Source of the DNA: Thermogemmatispora sp.
GTDB taxonomy: Bacteria; Chloroflexota; Ktedonobacteria; Ktedonobacterales; Ktedonobacteraceae
DNA: 32,635 nt
NCBI RefSeq assembly: GCF_019683755.1
Contig: NZ_JADGHT010000011.1
Coordinates: 1-32,635 of the forward strand
Direction of reading: 5' to 3'
Shown: positions 17,807 through 26,596 of the stretch, in pieces
How the letters are laid out: each line of letters starts with the position of its first letter
Numbering within the stretch: the first letter of the stretch is position 1
The notes under the pieces: model-generated
The model's input: only the letters and a program-made list of their open reading frames with translations
What the model was told of the DNA's origin: nothing
Database searches by the model: none
Program-made: the position numbers and the translations under genes

Positions 17807-17925
17807 TAGAGCATCTCGTAAATTGTGCAGACGCTCTCTTGTCAGGCAAGGAGGAAAGCGGCTACGCTTTCCCTCCTGTTTCTTATGAAGGGAAGGAAGT
17901 CATGATTTGACCTCCTTCCGTTCTC
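17807..17925 (+). ncRNA. putative small RNA or structured 5' leader with three consecutive hairpins
   Basis: agagc/gctct (17808-17837); ggaggaaagcg-gcta-cgctttccctcc (17850-17876) followed by tgtttctt; ggaagga-a-gtca...tgac-c-tccttcc (17891-17919) followed by gttctct. Confidence 0.4.
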
Positions 17926-17966
17926 TAGTGTTGAGCCATGTTCTGGCGCGGAGGTGACAGCACCCT

Positions 17967-18272
17967 ATGCCCACGTATGAATATGCGTGCCGGGCATGTG
18001 AGCATCGTTTCGAGATCTGGCAGAAAATCACTGACGATCCTTTAACGGTTTGCCCACAGTGTGGCGGCGAAATTCATCGCGTGCTCTTCCCAACGGGGAT
18101 CGTCTTCAAAGGGCACGGCTTCTATAAGACGGACTATAACGGCTCCAGTGCCAACGGTAGCAGCTCATCCCAGAGCGAGAGCAGCAAGTCCAGCGAGAGC
18201 AGCAGCTCCGCAGCCACCACTGAGGGCAGCGGGAAAGCTCCCGTGGCTTCCAGCAGCAGCAGTAGCTCCTAA
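17967..18272 (+). CDS. FmdB-family zinc-ribbon protein with Ser-rich C-terminal tail
   Basis: MPTYEYACRACEHRFEIWQKITDDPLTVCPQCGGEIHRVLFPTGIVFKGHGFYKTDY; two CxxC pairs; GGAGGTGA RBS. Confidence 0.92.
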   Translation: MPTYEYACRACEHRFEIWQKITDDPLTVCPQCGGEIHRVLFPTGIVFKGHGFYKTDYNGSSANGSSSSQSESSKSSESSSSAATTEGSGKAPVASSSSSSS

Positions 18273-18485
18273 GCCAGCCAGCCAGCCAGCCGGCTAGCAC
18301 AAGCCCTCGTCCAGCCATCGCCCTCGCGGTGGCCAGGCAGACCAGTAGCCAGGCAGCGATGATCAGGGCCAGGTGTGCCTCCCTGACTGGCAACAGGCGA
18401 CAAGGCAGGCTGAGCTTGGCGTCCGAGCCAGCAAGAGTATCATCAGCGAGCACAAGCGAACCCTGAAGAAGGGAGCCTATAACGC

Positions 18486-18698
18486 ATGGCCGAATCGGCT
18501 TTGGCCGCTCTGCAGCGCCGGCAAATCGAAATCACGGTTGGCGAACTGTGGCTGGCGACCGACTTCTACACACGCCAGGAAATCATTGAGCGGCTGCGCC
18601 ACCTGATCGCCCATGCCGATCCCAGCCTCGACCTCACTCAATTGAGCGAGGGGGCACAGGAAGAGCTGCGCGAATTAGGCCTGATTCCGGCAGAATGA
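18486..18698 (+). CDS. small conserved-looking protein, unknown function
   Basis: 70-aa ORF, AAGGGAG upstream of ATG, followed by a strong hairpin. Confidence 0.55.
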   Translation: MAESALAALQRRQIEITVGELWLATDFYTRQEIIERLRHLIAHADPSLDLTQLSEGAQEELRELGLIPAE

Positions 18699-18718
18699 GC
18701 AATTTAATGAGCGTGGCG

Positions 18719-18767
18719 GCTGTCGAGAGGCAGCAAGCGCAGGCGCTTGCCTGCCCCTCTTGACAGC
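18719..18767 (+). terminator. strong hairpin 3' of the 70-aa ORF
   Basis: gctgtcgagaggcagcaagcg ... cgcttgcctgcccctcttgacagc, near-complete complementarity. Confidence 0.5.
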
Positions 18768-18863
18768 GGCGCGCCGCCTTCCCAAGAGCGGAAGCCCGCT
18801 TCCTTTACCTTTCTCTCCCCCAAAATTCCCAGCGGCTTCCGCCTCAACCGCTGGCCACGTGGA

Positions 18864-18879
18864 TTAAGTGTATACTTAA
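18864..18879 (+). promoter_or_regulatory. dyad TTAAGTGTATACTTAA overlapping the probable -10 of the histidine kinase gene
   Basis: 6-bp perfect arms TTAAGT/ACTTAA around GTAT; 40 nt upstream of the start codon. Confidence 0.4.
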
Positions 18880-18918
18880 CGATGTATTAGCCACCGAGCG
18901 AGTAGGGAGGCCACACGC

Positions 18919-19698
18919 ATGCGAGCTCACCGCAAGCAGTCGCAGGAAGAGGTTGTCAGGGCGCTGCAGCAACAGGTAGATGAGTTGACTCGTGCCAATA
19001 TGCTCCTGCAAGAGGAGCTAGCCCGTAAAGAGCAGTTTACCGCCATGATTGCTCATGAGCTGCGTGGCCCACTCGCTCCTATCATCAACTATGCCCAAAT
19101 GATTGCTCGCCCCAACTGCCGCCGCGAGACCATCGAGCGTGGCACAGCGATTATTATCAGCCAGGCCCAGCGTCTCAAGCGCCTGGTGAATGATCTGCTT
19201 GATGCTTCTTATCTGTCAACCGGTCAGTTCAAGCTGCTGCTAGGCGAGTGTGACATTGTCGCCCTGATTCGCGAGCTAGTGGAACAGTTCCGCCCCCTGG
19301 CCCCTTATCATCGCCTCGAGGTCGAGGCTCCTGAGAGGCCACTTGTCGGTCGCTGGGATGGCGAGCGTCTTCAGCAGGCCATTGGCAATCTACTGGACAA
19401 TGCCATCAAGTACTCCGACGAGCACACGACCATTACGGTCCGCGTCAGCCAGCCCGAGGAGCATCTCGTACGCGTGAGTGTCCACAACGTGGGGCGTGTG
19501 ATCCCCGCGGCGGAGATCAACAGCATCTTCCGTCCCTACGTACGGCTGCAGACGGCACGCAGCCGCCAGGGGTCGGGCCTAGGCCTCTATATTACGAAGA
19601 GCATCGTTGAGGCTCACGGCGGTACTCTGCGCCTGGAGCGTCCTGGCGCCGAGGAGCAAGGGACCACCTTCTCATTTGATCTCCCCCTCTCGTCCTAG
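18919..19698 (+). CDS. sensor histidine kinase (HisKA + HATPase_c), no obvious sensor domain
   Basis: H-box MIAHELRGPLAPIINYAQMI; N-box LQQAIGNLLDNAIKYS; G2-like GSGLGLYITKSIVEAHGG. Confidence 0.93.
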   Translation: MRAHRKQSQEEVVRALQQQVDELTRANMLLQEELARKEQFTAMIAHELRGPLAPIINYAQMIARPNCRRETIERGTAIIISQAQRLKRLVNDLLDASYLSTGQFKLLLGECDIVALIRELVEQFRPLAPYHRLEVEAPERPLVGRWDGERLQQAIGNLLDNAIKYSDEHTTITVRVSQPEEHLVRVSVHNVGRVIPAAEINSIFRPYVRLQTARSRQGSGLGLYITKSIVEAHGGTLRLERPGAEEQGTTFSFDLPLSS

Positions 19699-20322
19699 TC
19701 TTGTCGTCCGGCCACTTGCCCGCCGATGGCACCCCGCAGCAGCGTGCCGCGGGCAGCCCTCTCCGACCCGGTCCCAAGGCCACGCCTGCTCTTCTCTCCC
19801 TGCTTACTCCTCCCTCAGCCGCTCTGCGCCACTGCCCCTGGTCATTTGACCAGGGTCCTTCCCTGGCGATTTTCCCGGCCCTGGTCCCCTGCCTTCTGAC
19901 GGTGCGCGGCAGCGAGCCAACGACTATACTGTTTCCTGGGCAGAGAGACCCGTGGGAGCCTGTCCTCCTGCCTCGCCCGGAGCCTGTTGCATTGTGGAAC
20001 CCGGCAGGCTCCGGCGTCTGGCGGAGAGGCCACAGGACCTGGCAAGAGCGTGCGAGGCGTCAGGCTGGCCTGTCCGGCGCCAGGGAGGCCACCGGATGTG
20101 GCTTCAGCAGGTACGGATGGCAGGCCACCACGGGTCTGGCGCCTGCCCCACCAGGTGCCGGGATCATCAATCAGGTCAGGTCAGCGAGGCGCTGCCGGTT
20201 TTCTTTGACTGATTCTGGCAGGGCGCTTTGTCCGTCGTCCGTCTCGCCTCGCCCGTACCGGCCTATCGAGGCCGCCCTCAGCCAGAGAGGCTGAGGCCAG
20301 CATCTTGAAAGGAGCAAGCGCT

Positions 20323-20619
20323 ATGGCACAGCAGTGGGCCTACAAGGTCGCTTATATTGATACCCGCGGACGCATCTCTTGCGAAGGCCTGGAGACCCTG
20401 ATCGGTAACGAGCGACGCAGCGCTTTCGTACGTCGCTATCTGAGCAGCCTGGGACGCGAGGGCTGGGAACTGGTGGGCATCCAGCCCCTGACCTCGACCT
20501 CGGCCTACTACGTCTTCAAGCGCCCCGCCCAGGAAGGCGACTACAGCGAGCCGGCTCCTGCCGCCCAGCAACCACAGGCTGAGCCAAGTAGTGGCGGCCC
20601 CACGATTGAGACGGCCTGA
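20323..20619 (+). CDS. small protein, possibly DUF4177-like
   Basis: MAQQWAYKVAYIDTRGRISCEGLETLI...LGREGWELVGIQPLTSTSAYYVFKRP; GAAAGGAG RBS before ATG at 20323. Confidence 0.7.
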   Translation: MAQQWAYKVAYIDTRGRISCEGLETLIGNERRSAFVRRYLSSLGREGWELVGIQPLTSTSAYYVFKRPAQEGDYSEPAPAAQQPQAEPSSGGPTIETA

Positions 20620-20704
20620 ACCAGGCCATCTCAGTCTGCTCTGTAGGTCATGTTCTAGATGGTAGTCGGTCGCTAGAGGCTGCGCCTGTCGCAGCCAACA
20701 GCGC

Positions 20705-20777
20705 GCGGCCCTGTCCCTTCCCCTGGCTGCCGCTTCCGCCGTCGAGAGCCGACAGCCGAGAGAAGGGGCAGGGCCGC
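20705..20777. terminator. extended hairpin between convergent genes, probable bidirectional terminator
   Basis: gcggccctgtccctt (20705-20719) / aaggggcagggccgc (20763-20777) plus inner ggctg/cagcc and gtcg/ccgac pairing. Confidence 0.5.
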
Positions 20778-20858
20778 ACAGGCTTTAGCTCGCCAACCCT
20801 CTTCGGGCGCGCGATGGTCGCTCCACGGGCTGCGGTCTAAGCAGCCAGATGAGAGCGA

Positions 20859-21404
20859 TCAGGCCTCTTGGCGAGGCCCCTCAGCCGCAGCCTCTGAAGG
20901 GGCCGCCGTCCCTTCCTCGTTTTGTAAGGCCCTGACAATGGTCAGCGCCTCCTCAACATGCTTCTCAGGGTTGAATTGAGATGAGAAGATGTGACGTACA
21001 ACGCCGCGTTTATCGATAATATAAGTCACACGCCCCGGCAGAAGACCAAGCGTCGTCGGTACACCGTAGCGCTTGCGCACGGCAGCCCCTTGGTCGCTCA
21101 GCAGAATAAAGGGCAGCCGATGCTGGTTGGCAAACTGCTGATGCGACTCGCTCGAATCCGAGCTAACGCCGATCACTTCGGCCCCCGCCTGCTTGAAGAC
21201 CACATAGCTATCGCGGAAACAGACCGCCTCAGCCGTGCAGCCGGGCGTATTGTCCTTGGGATAGAAGTAGAGGACAATCACAGCTTTGCCGATGAAGTCG
21301 TGGAGGCTGACCGGACGACCTGTCTGATCGGGCAGGGTGAAGTCGGGCGCCAGGTCACCGACTTGTACCTTTTTGCGCTGCTCCGCAGTTTCTGATGCGC
21401 TCAT
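20859..21404 (-). CDS. bcp: peroxiredoxin, PrxQ/Bcp type (thioredoxin-dependent thiol peroxidase)
   Basis: VGDLAPDFTLPDQTGRPVSLHDFIGKAVIVLYFYPKDNTPGCTAEAVCFRDSY; both cysteines of the CxxxxC arrangement present. Confidence 0.95.
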   Translation of the reverse strand: MSASETAEQRKKVQVGDLAPDFTLPDQTGRPVSLHDFIGKAVIVLYFYPKDNTPGCTAEAVCFRDSYVVFKQAGAEVIGVSSDSSESHQQFANQHRLPFILLSDQGAAVRKRYGVPTTLGLLPGRVTYIIDKRGVVRHIFSSQFNPEKHVEEALTIVRALQNEEGTAAPSEAAAEGPRQEA

Positions 21405-21435
21405 GAGCGTGTTTCCCTTTCTTGTCTTTCACGTC

Positions 21436-21511
21436 GCGGAAGAGCAACCGCCGCGCTGACCCGGAGCGCCCAGAGGGAGCTGCTGGCGGCGAATCCGTTG
21501 CTCTTCTCCGC
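21436..21511 (-). promoter_or_regulatory. inverted repeat in the 5' leader of bcp, putative attenuator-like structure
   Basis: gcggaagagcaac (21436-21448) / gttgctcttctccgc (21497-21511), 8+5 bp pairing with a 2-nt bulge; lies 32-107 nt upstream of the bcp ATG. Confidence 0.4.
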
Positions 21512-21884
21512 GAACTAAGCAGACCATTTATACGTAGAGAATCTAGGTCAGACGCACAACCCTGGTCAAGGTCCAAGCAAGGTAGCGACAGGCCGCTCAG
21601 GTCAGTCAGCGCCAGCGGCTGTCAGCAAGCGCGCCACTTGATCGCCCTCTCCAGGTGTCTCCTGACTGGTATGCTATAATGAGGATCGGCTGCCAGCGGC
21701 CAGGCCAGCCCGCTCAGCAGACAAGCTTGCAGCCTCTGGCGGGCAGGTCTGCCGGCGCCGACCGGCGGGCGGGAAGGCAGCGCAAGCACCATCCCTGAGC
21801 CGCCAGCAGCCGCTGATCGAGGCCGATCCCGAGCTGTTTTCACAGCCTGCAGTGACGATACTCTCAGTGAGGAGTGACCTTTCT

Positions 21885-23381
21885 ATGACACAGCCACAAG
21901 TACAGACCAGTGCGCCGGCGCGTAGCGAGCCGCCGGTCTTCTATAACTTCATCGGCGGCCAGTGGCGGCCTGCGGCAAGCGGCGCCACCTTTCCCAGCAC
22001 CAACCCGGCCCACCTTTCCGAGATCATCGGGTACTATCAACAATCGAGCGTCGCCGACCTTGATGAGGCCGTGCGAGCCGCGCGCCAGGCTCAACCCGAC
22101 TGGGCAGCCACCCCTGCACCGCAGCGCGCCGCGATACTCATGCGGGCGGCCCAGATTCTGGAGGCGCGCCAGGAAGAGCTAGCCGTCCTCATGACGCGTG
22201 AAATGGGCAAGATCCTGAGCGAAGCGCGGGGAGAAGTGCAGACAGCCATCGACGTCGCCCGCTACATCGCCAGCGATGGCTGGCGGGCCGAAGGCGAGAC
22301 CGTGCCCTCCGTCCAGCGCGGCAAGCTCTATCTCACCGTTCGCCAGCCGTTAGGCGTCGTCGGCCTCATCACTCCCTGGAACTTCCCCCTGGCTATTCCT
22401 GCCTGGAAGGCCTTTCCCGCCCTGCAAGCCGGCAACGCCGTTGTTCTGAAGCCGGCCAGCGACACCCCTCTGCTCGCTCTCAAGCTCGCTGAAGTACTGC
22501 AGGAGGCCGGGCTACCAGACGGCGTTTTCAACGTTGTCACCGGTCCCGGTGGCACCCTCGGCGAGGCCCTGGCCAGCCATCCCGACGTCAATATGATCTC
22601 TCTCACCGGCTCGACTGAAGTTGGCAAGCGCGTAGCCGAGCTATGCGGGCGCGACCTGCGTCGCTGCGCGCTGGAGCTGGGCGGCAAGAACGCTGTCATC
22701 ATCCTGGAAGACGCCGATCTGCCGCGCGCTGTTGCCAGCGTCGCGCTGGGAGCCTTTGGCACGACCGGCCAGCGCTGTACGGCCACCAGCCGCGTCATTG
22801 TACAGCGCCCCGTCCTTTCTGAATTCACCGAGCGCCTGATCGAGGCCGCCGCCAGGCTGCGCATCGGCGACGGTCTGCGCGAGGACGTCGATATGGGGCC
22901 GCTTGTCAATATGGGACGCGTCCAGGCGGTGCAGGAGTACACGGAGCTGGGCAAGCGTGAAGGGGCAAAGCTCTTGTATGGTGGCAGCCCGCTGCGCGAA
23001 GGGGAATGCAGCGATGGAGCCTTTTACCAGCCGACTATCTTCGGCGATGTCCAGCCGGAGATGCGCATCGCTCGCGAGGAGATTTTTGGTCCTTTCGTCT
23101 CGATCATCCCGGTCGACTCCTATGAAGAAGCCGTTCGCGTCGCCAACAGCACCATCTATGGCCTCTCAACGGCCATCTTCACGCGCAGCACGCACTACAC
23201 TTTCCGCGCCATGCGCGACATTCAGTCCGGGCTGATCTATGTCAACGCGCCAACCACGCGCTCAGAGATCCACATGCCCTTTGGGGGCATGAAAGCCAGC
23301 GGCAACGGCCACCGCGAACTGGGGCCGCATGCCGTCGCCGATTACACCGAGGTCAAGACCGTCGCCGTTGTCTACGAGTAG
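21885..23381 (+). CDS. aldehyde dehydrogenase family protein
   Basis: GVVGLITPWNFPLAIPAWKAFPALQAGNAVVLKPASDTP, LELGGKNAVIILEDADL, GQRCTATSR, EEIFGPFVSII. Extended -10 TGCTATAAT near 21671-21679. Confidence 0.96.
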   Translation: MTQPQVQTSAPARSEPPVFYNFIGGQWRPAASGATFPSTNPAHLSEIIGYYQQSSVADLDEAVRAARQAQPDWAATPAPQRAAILMRAAQILEARQEELAVLMTREMGKILSEARGEVQTAIDVARYIASDGWRAEGETVPSVQRGKLYLTVRQPLGVVGLITPWNFPLAIPAWKAFPALQAGNAVVLKPASDTPLLALKLAEVLQEAGLPDGVFNVVTGPGGTLGEALASHPDVNMISLTGSTEVGKRVAELCGRDLRRCALELGGKNAVIILEDADLPRAVASVALGAFGTTGQRCTATSRVIVQRPVLSEFTERLIEAAARLRIGDGLREDVDMGPLVNMGRVQAVQEYTELGKREGAKLLYGGSPLREGECSDGAFYQPTIFGDVQPEMRIAREEIFGPFVSIIPVDSYEEAVRVANSTIYGLSTAIFTRSTHYTFRAMRDIQSGLIYVNAPTTRSEIHMPFGGMKASGNGHRELGPHAVADYTEVKTVAVVYE

Positions 23382-23414
23382 CGTCCCTGGCCAACCAGAA
23401 TAAGGGCAACTGTG

Positions 23415-23489
23415 GGCAGGAGCCGGACGGCTGAACGGGGAGATGAATGGCGCGATCTGGACCCGAATCAGACCCATCCGGCTCCTGCC
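23415..23489 (+). terminator. inverted repeat 3' of the aldehyde dehydrogenase gene
   Basis: ggcaggagccgga (23415-23427) / tccggctcctgcc (23477-23489), 13/13 bp. Confidence 0.45.
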
Positions 23490-23586
23490 TGGTTAGCCTG
23501 TGAGTCTAGTGCCTCACCATCATTGATGCAGGGAGCCTGCTCCTCGTCTTCGCCTCTCCCTGACTTTCCCTAGCTCAAGGCGCGTT

Positions 23587-24852
23587 TCAATTCTGTGGCG
23601 GTTCGAAGAGCGAGAAGAACGCTTCCCAGACCTCCTGATTTTCCAGGCGTTCATAGAGAGAAGCAACGCGCGAATTAATTGTCTCAAAGATTACGCGCAA
23701 GATGCGCGAGAGCACCGAGAGCGCCTCTTCATAAAACTCCTTGGAGCGCTGTAAATCGGCGTGGAGCACCTCATGGCAAAGCGCTGTGAAATTCTCCACA
23801 TCGATGCGATTATTGTGGATAATGAACTTATAGTTCCCCATATAGCGCAGCTTCTCGCGAGTCAGCAGCGCCTCCAGCGTATTGGGATCTAGCTCCGTGC
23901 CATTAGCGCGACACGTTTCAGCCAGCGCCTCCATTGTCCAGTTAATATACTGCACCAGGGCCGGCAACTGCTCCACGGGACTCTTGCGCTTATACCAATC
24001 CTGCTCCATGCGGCTAATCAGATTGAGCAGCTCAAAGCTCTCCATGCGCATCCGCTCGGCGGGGCCGGGTAAGCGCACGGTGCGCGCATCACGCGAGGGG
24101 GGATGCGGCTCCTCAGGCAGGGGGACAATCAGCCGCTGCTGCACCAGAGTCGCCAGGTCGCGCGCTACTTCCAACTCAGGACGGCGCAGACCAGTGGCAA
24201 TCTTGCGTACCCAACGATGGAGCGCCACCCGCTGCAGGATCTCAACCACGCGCCCGTTAAAGCTCAATGGGTAGGGGATCGTTGGCACTAACTTTAACAT
24301 CGTGCGCATGCCATTGGGCAAATAAGGCTTAAGCTGCTCCCACTCATCGGCATAGCGCACCATCTCCATTGTCACCCGCACAATCTCCAGATCAAGCGAC
24401 TGCTCCCCATACGGCAGAAAGGCCTGCTTTTTGGGGCTTGTAATGAACTCATAGGTCCCTTCGCGCCAGAGCGCCAGCTCACGCGCTGTCCAGAGAGCCT
24501 TTGTGCGCAGCGCCTCATAGAGCTGCTGCTCAGTAATGACGCGCATGGCGATCAGGCGCTCGCCGATGCGGCGCCCGAAAGCGTCCTGCAACTGCTGGGT
24601 GAAGGCAAACTCCACCTGCTGGAAGGTGGCCATCCCCAATTGTTGGAGCACATCGCCCAGGGTCAACGCGCATGGATCAAGCTCAGAGCAGTTGGCGATC
24701 TTGCCATCGCTGAAATAGAGAATACCGACTCGCCCCTGCTCGTGCTTCAAGTGCAAGGCACCCGTCGCCGACCCCAGCTCCATCATCTGCAGAATTTCAA
24801 CCAACCCGAAATCTCTCAGCGACCCCTGCAAGAGTCTGGTATTCGTCGTCAT
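23587..24852 (-). CDS. DUF4388 (PATAN-like) domain protein with long unassigned C-terminal region (start chosen at MTTNTRLL; ORF extends to 24897)
   Basis: LQGSLRDFGLVEILQMMELGSATGALHLKHEQGRVGILYFSDGKIANC...TFQQVEFAF; TTATAATGCA promoter on the minus strand near 24961-24970. Confidence 0.8.
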   Translation of the reverse strand: MTTNTRLLQGSLRDFGLVEILQMMELGSATGALHLKHEQGRVGILYFSDGKIANCSELDPCALTLGDVLQQLGMATFQQVEFAFTQQLQDAFGRRIGERLIAMRVITEQQLYEALRTKALWTARELALWREGTYEFITSPKKQAFLPYGEQSLDLEIVRVTMEMVRYADEWEQLKPYLPNGMRTMLKLVPTIPYPLSFNGRVVEILQRVALHRWVRKIATGLRRPELEVARDLATLVQQRLIVPLPEEPHPPSRDARTVRLPGPAERMRMESFELLNLISRMEQDWYKRKSPVEQLPALVQYINWTMEALAETCRANGTELDPNTLEALLTREKLRYMGNYKFIIHNNRIDVENFTALCHEVLHADLQRSKEFYEEALSVLSRILRVIFETINSRVASLYERLENQEVWEAFFSLFEPPQN

Positions 24853-24986
24853 ACTTCCCCCTCGAATGGGACTAGCCGCCACGCCACCTGTCATCACTTC
24901 CGGCCACGCCAGGCCAATCAGAGCCTCGGTCTCTGCCTGATGCTGGGAGCGTACACTTGGTGCATTATAACAAATACCAAGTCATT

Positions 24987-26240
24987 TCAACAAGCACCGC
25001 TTTGCCCCTGCTGCCCCAGCCCATTATGAGCCGCGAGCGCCGCCCGTAGCTGGGGTTCAAGCGCCTCCCAGGAATAGCGCTCCTCGACGAGGCGGCGCCC
25101 ATTGCGTCCAAGCTGGTGCGCCAGGCGCTGATCACGTAGTAGGGTCACAATGGCCTCCTCAAAATCTTCCAGCTCGCGGATCAGGGCATGCTCCCCATCG
25201 CGCAGCGCCAGACCCTCCGCTCCCCGCGGCGTCGTAACCACAGCGCGCTCGAGTGCCAGGGCTTCCAGGATCTTATAGCGGGTACCTGAGCCATGCCGCA
25301 AGGGCACCGGCACAACCGCCGCGCGGGCCAGATACGGGCGTACGTCAGGCACGGTATCAGTGACAACCACCTCCGGCTCACGGCGTAAGCAGCTCACTAG
25401 CCCATAGCGATCACGTCCTACCAGTACCAGCCGCGCCTGTGGGCAGCGGCGACGCACAGCGGGCAGGATGCGCCCACTCAGGAGGGCTGCCGCTTCAACA
25501 TTGGGGCCATAGCCAAACTCCGCCGGATAGACGATATCAAAGCTCTCTTCTGCTGCCAATTCGCCAGACGTCGACGCCCGCGGCGGCTCATACTGACGCA
25601 GGTCTAAGGCGTTGGGGATGACGCGCCAGTGCACTGCAGCGGAGGGGCCACAGACCTGACGCTGACGGCAAACATCTTCCTCTGATGGGAGCCAGACCTC
25701 ATCGGCGGCGGGAAAACAGCGACGCTCGCGCCTCCGAAAGACCAGATGGCGCAGACGCGCCTCCTCTGCCTCGCGCGGCGAGCCGGCTAGCTCTGCCAGT
25801 TGTAGCGCCAGCTCGCTTTCAACATTATGGCAATCAATAAAGACACGCAGGCCACGCCGCTTGAGAGCCGGCGCCAGCTCGCTGGCGTAAGGATGCACCA
25901 GAACAACATGAGAGATCTGCTCCTGCCTCAGCCAGTCCAGCAGGCGCCGTCGCTGGTTTGCCAGCGACGAAGCCACATAGCCAGGCCATAGATGACAGAG
26001 GCGCAGCCCCAGAGCGCGGACGCCCCGCGGTGGCACAAAGGCCGCCAGCTCGGGGCGCTGTGGGTCAGAGAGCGGCGCTCGCTCCAATGAGACCGGGCCC
26101 CCGTCGCGCAAGTCCCAGATGGCCAGCCCCTGCGCCCCAGCCAGGCGCGCCAGCAGACACTGTAGCTGATAAAAGCGGATCTGCAGTCCCCCAATGATGG
26201 GCGGTCTCACCACCCAAGGAGCAATCAGTGCCAGTCGCAT
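24987..26240 (-). CDS. glycosyltransferase, group 1/GT4-like
   Basis: RLVLVGRDRYGL...VTDTVPDVRPYLARAAVVPVPLRHGSGTRYKILEALALERAVVTTPRGAEGL; start at MRLALIAPW with AAAGGTGG RBS. Confidence 0.9.
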   Translation of the reverse strand: MRLALIAPWVVRPPIIGGLQIRFYQLQCLLARLAGAQGLAIWDLRDGGPVSLERAPLSDPQRPELAAFVPPRGVRALGLRLCHLWPGYVASSLANQRRRLLDWLRQEQISHVVLVHPYASELAPALKRRGLRVFIDCHNVESELALQLAELAGSPREAEEARLRHLVFRRRERRCFPAADEVWLPSEEDVCRQRQVCGPSAAVHWRVIPNALDLRQYEPPRASTSGELAAEESFDIVYPAEFGYGPNVEAAALLSGRILPAVRRRCPQARLVLVGRDRYGLVSCLRREPEVVVTDTVPDVRPYLARAAVVPVPLRHGSGTRYKILEALALERAVVTTPRGAEGLALRDGEHALIRELEDFEEAIVTLLRDQRLAHQLGRNGRRLVEERYSWEALEPQLRAALAAHNGLGQQGQSGAC

Positions 26241-26580
26241 CGTCTTCGCCACCTTTTCCTCCATCCACAATGAGAGATGAGCGAGTTCCAGCCAGCCAGC
26301 CAAAGGGCGGCGGTCAGCTATGCCCTGATCACCCATCTCAGGCCCAGCTCGCGCTCTCCTGCCTCAACCAGTTGGAGCCAAACAGCCGCAGCCGCCTCCT
26401 GCTCAGGGTGCTCATCCTCATCAGGAGCATTGTGCGCCACGAGCCTGCTTGCTGTCAAATCCCCTTCCTGGTTCGATGGCAGCATCAGAGAGCCAGCCCA
26501 TCGCCCTCTCTCGTGGTTCGTTTCCGGTTGAGGAGGAGCAGCGAGTCAAACCAGAGAGCATGAAAAAGCCTCGCTGCCTT

Positions 26581-26589
26581 TGCTATAAT
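26581..26589 (+). promoter_or_regulatory. extended -10 TGCTATAAT placed for a leaderless SDR transcript
   Basis: TATAAT at 26584-26589, start codon at 26597, i.e. expected +1 coincides with ATG; no SD between. Confidence 0.6.
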
Positions 26590-26596
26590 TCCGAAC

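Noticed and set aside
18120-18265. Ser-codon repeat (agcagc...) at the end of the FmdB-like gene as a microsatellite or repeat array
   Set aside because: Low-complexity Ser-rich tail of the protein, common in this family; not a separate DNA element.
19701-20294. 197-aa plus-strand ORF after the histidine kinase
   Set aside because: Low-plausibility composition, no RBS and no recognisable domain; treated as intergenic.
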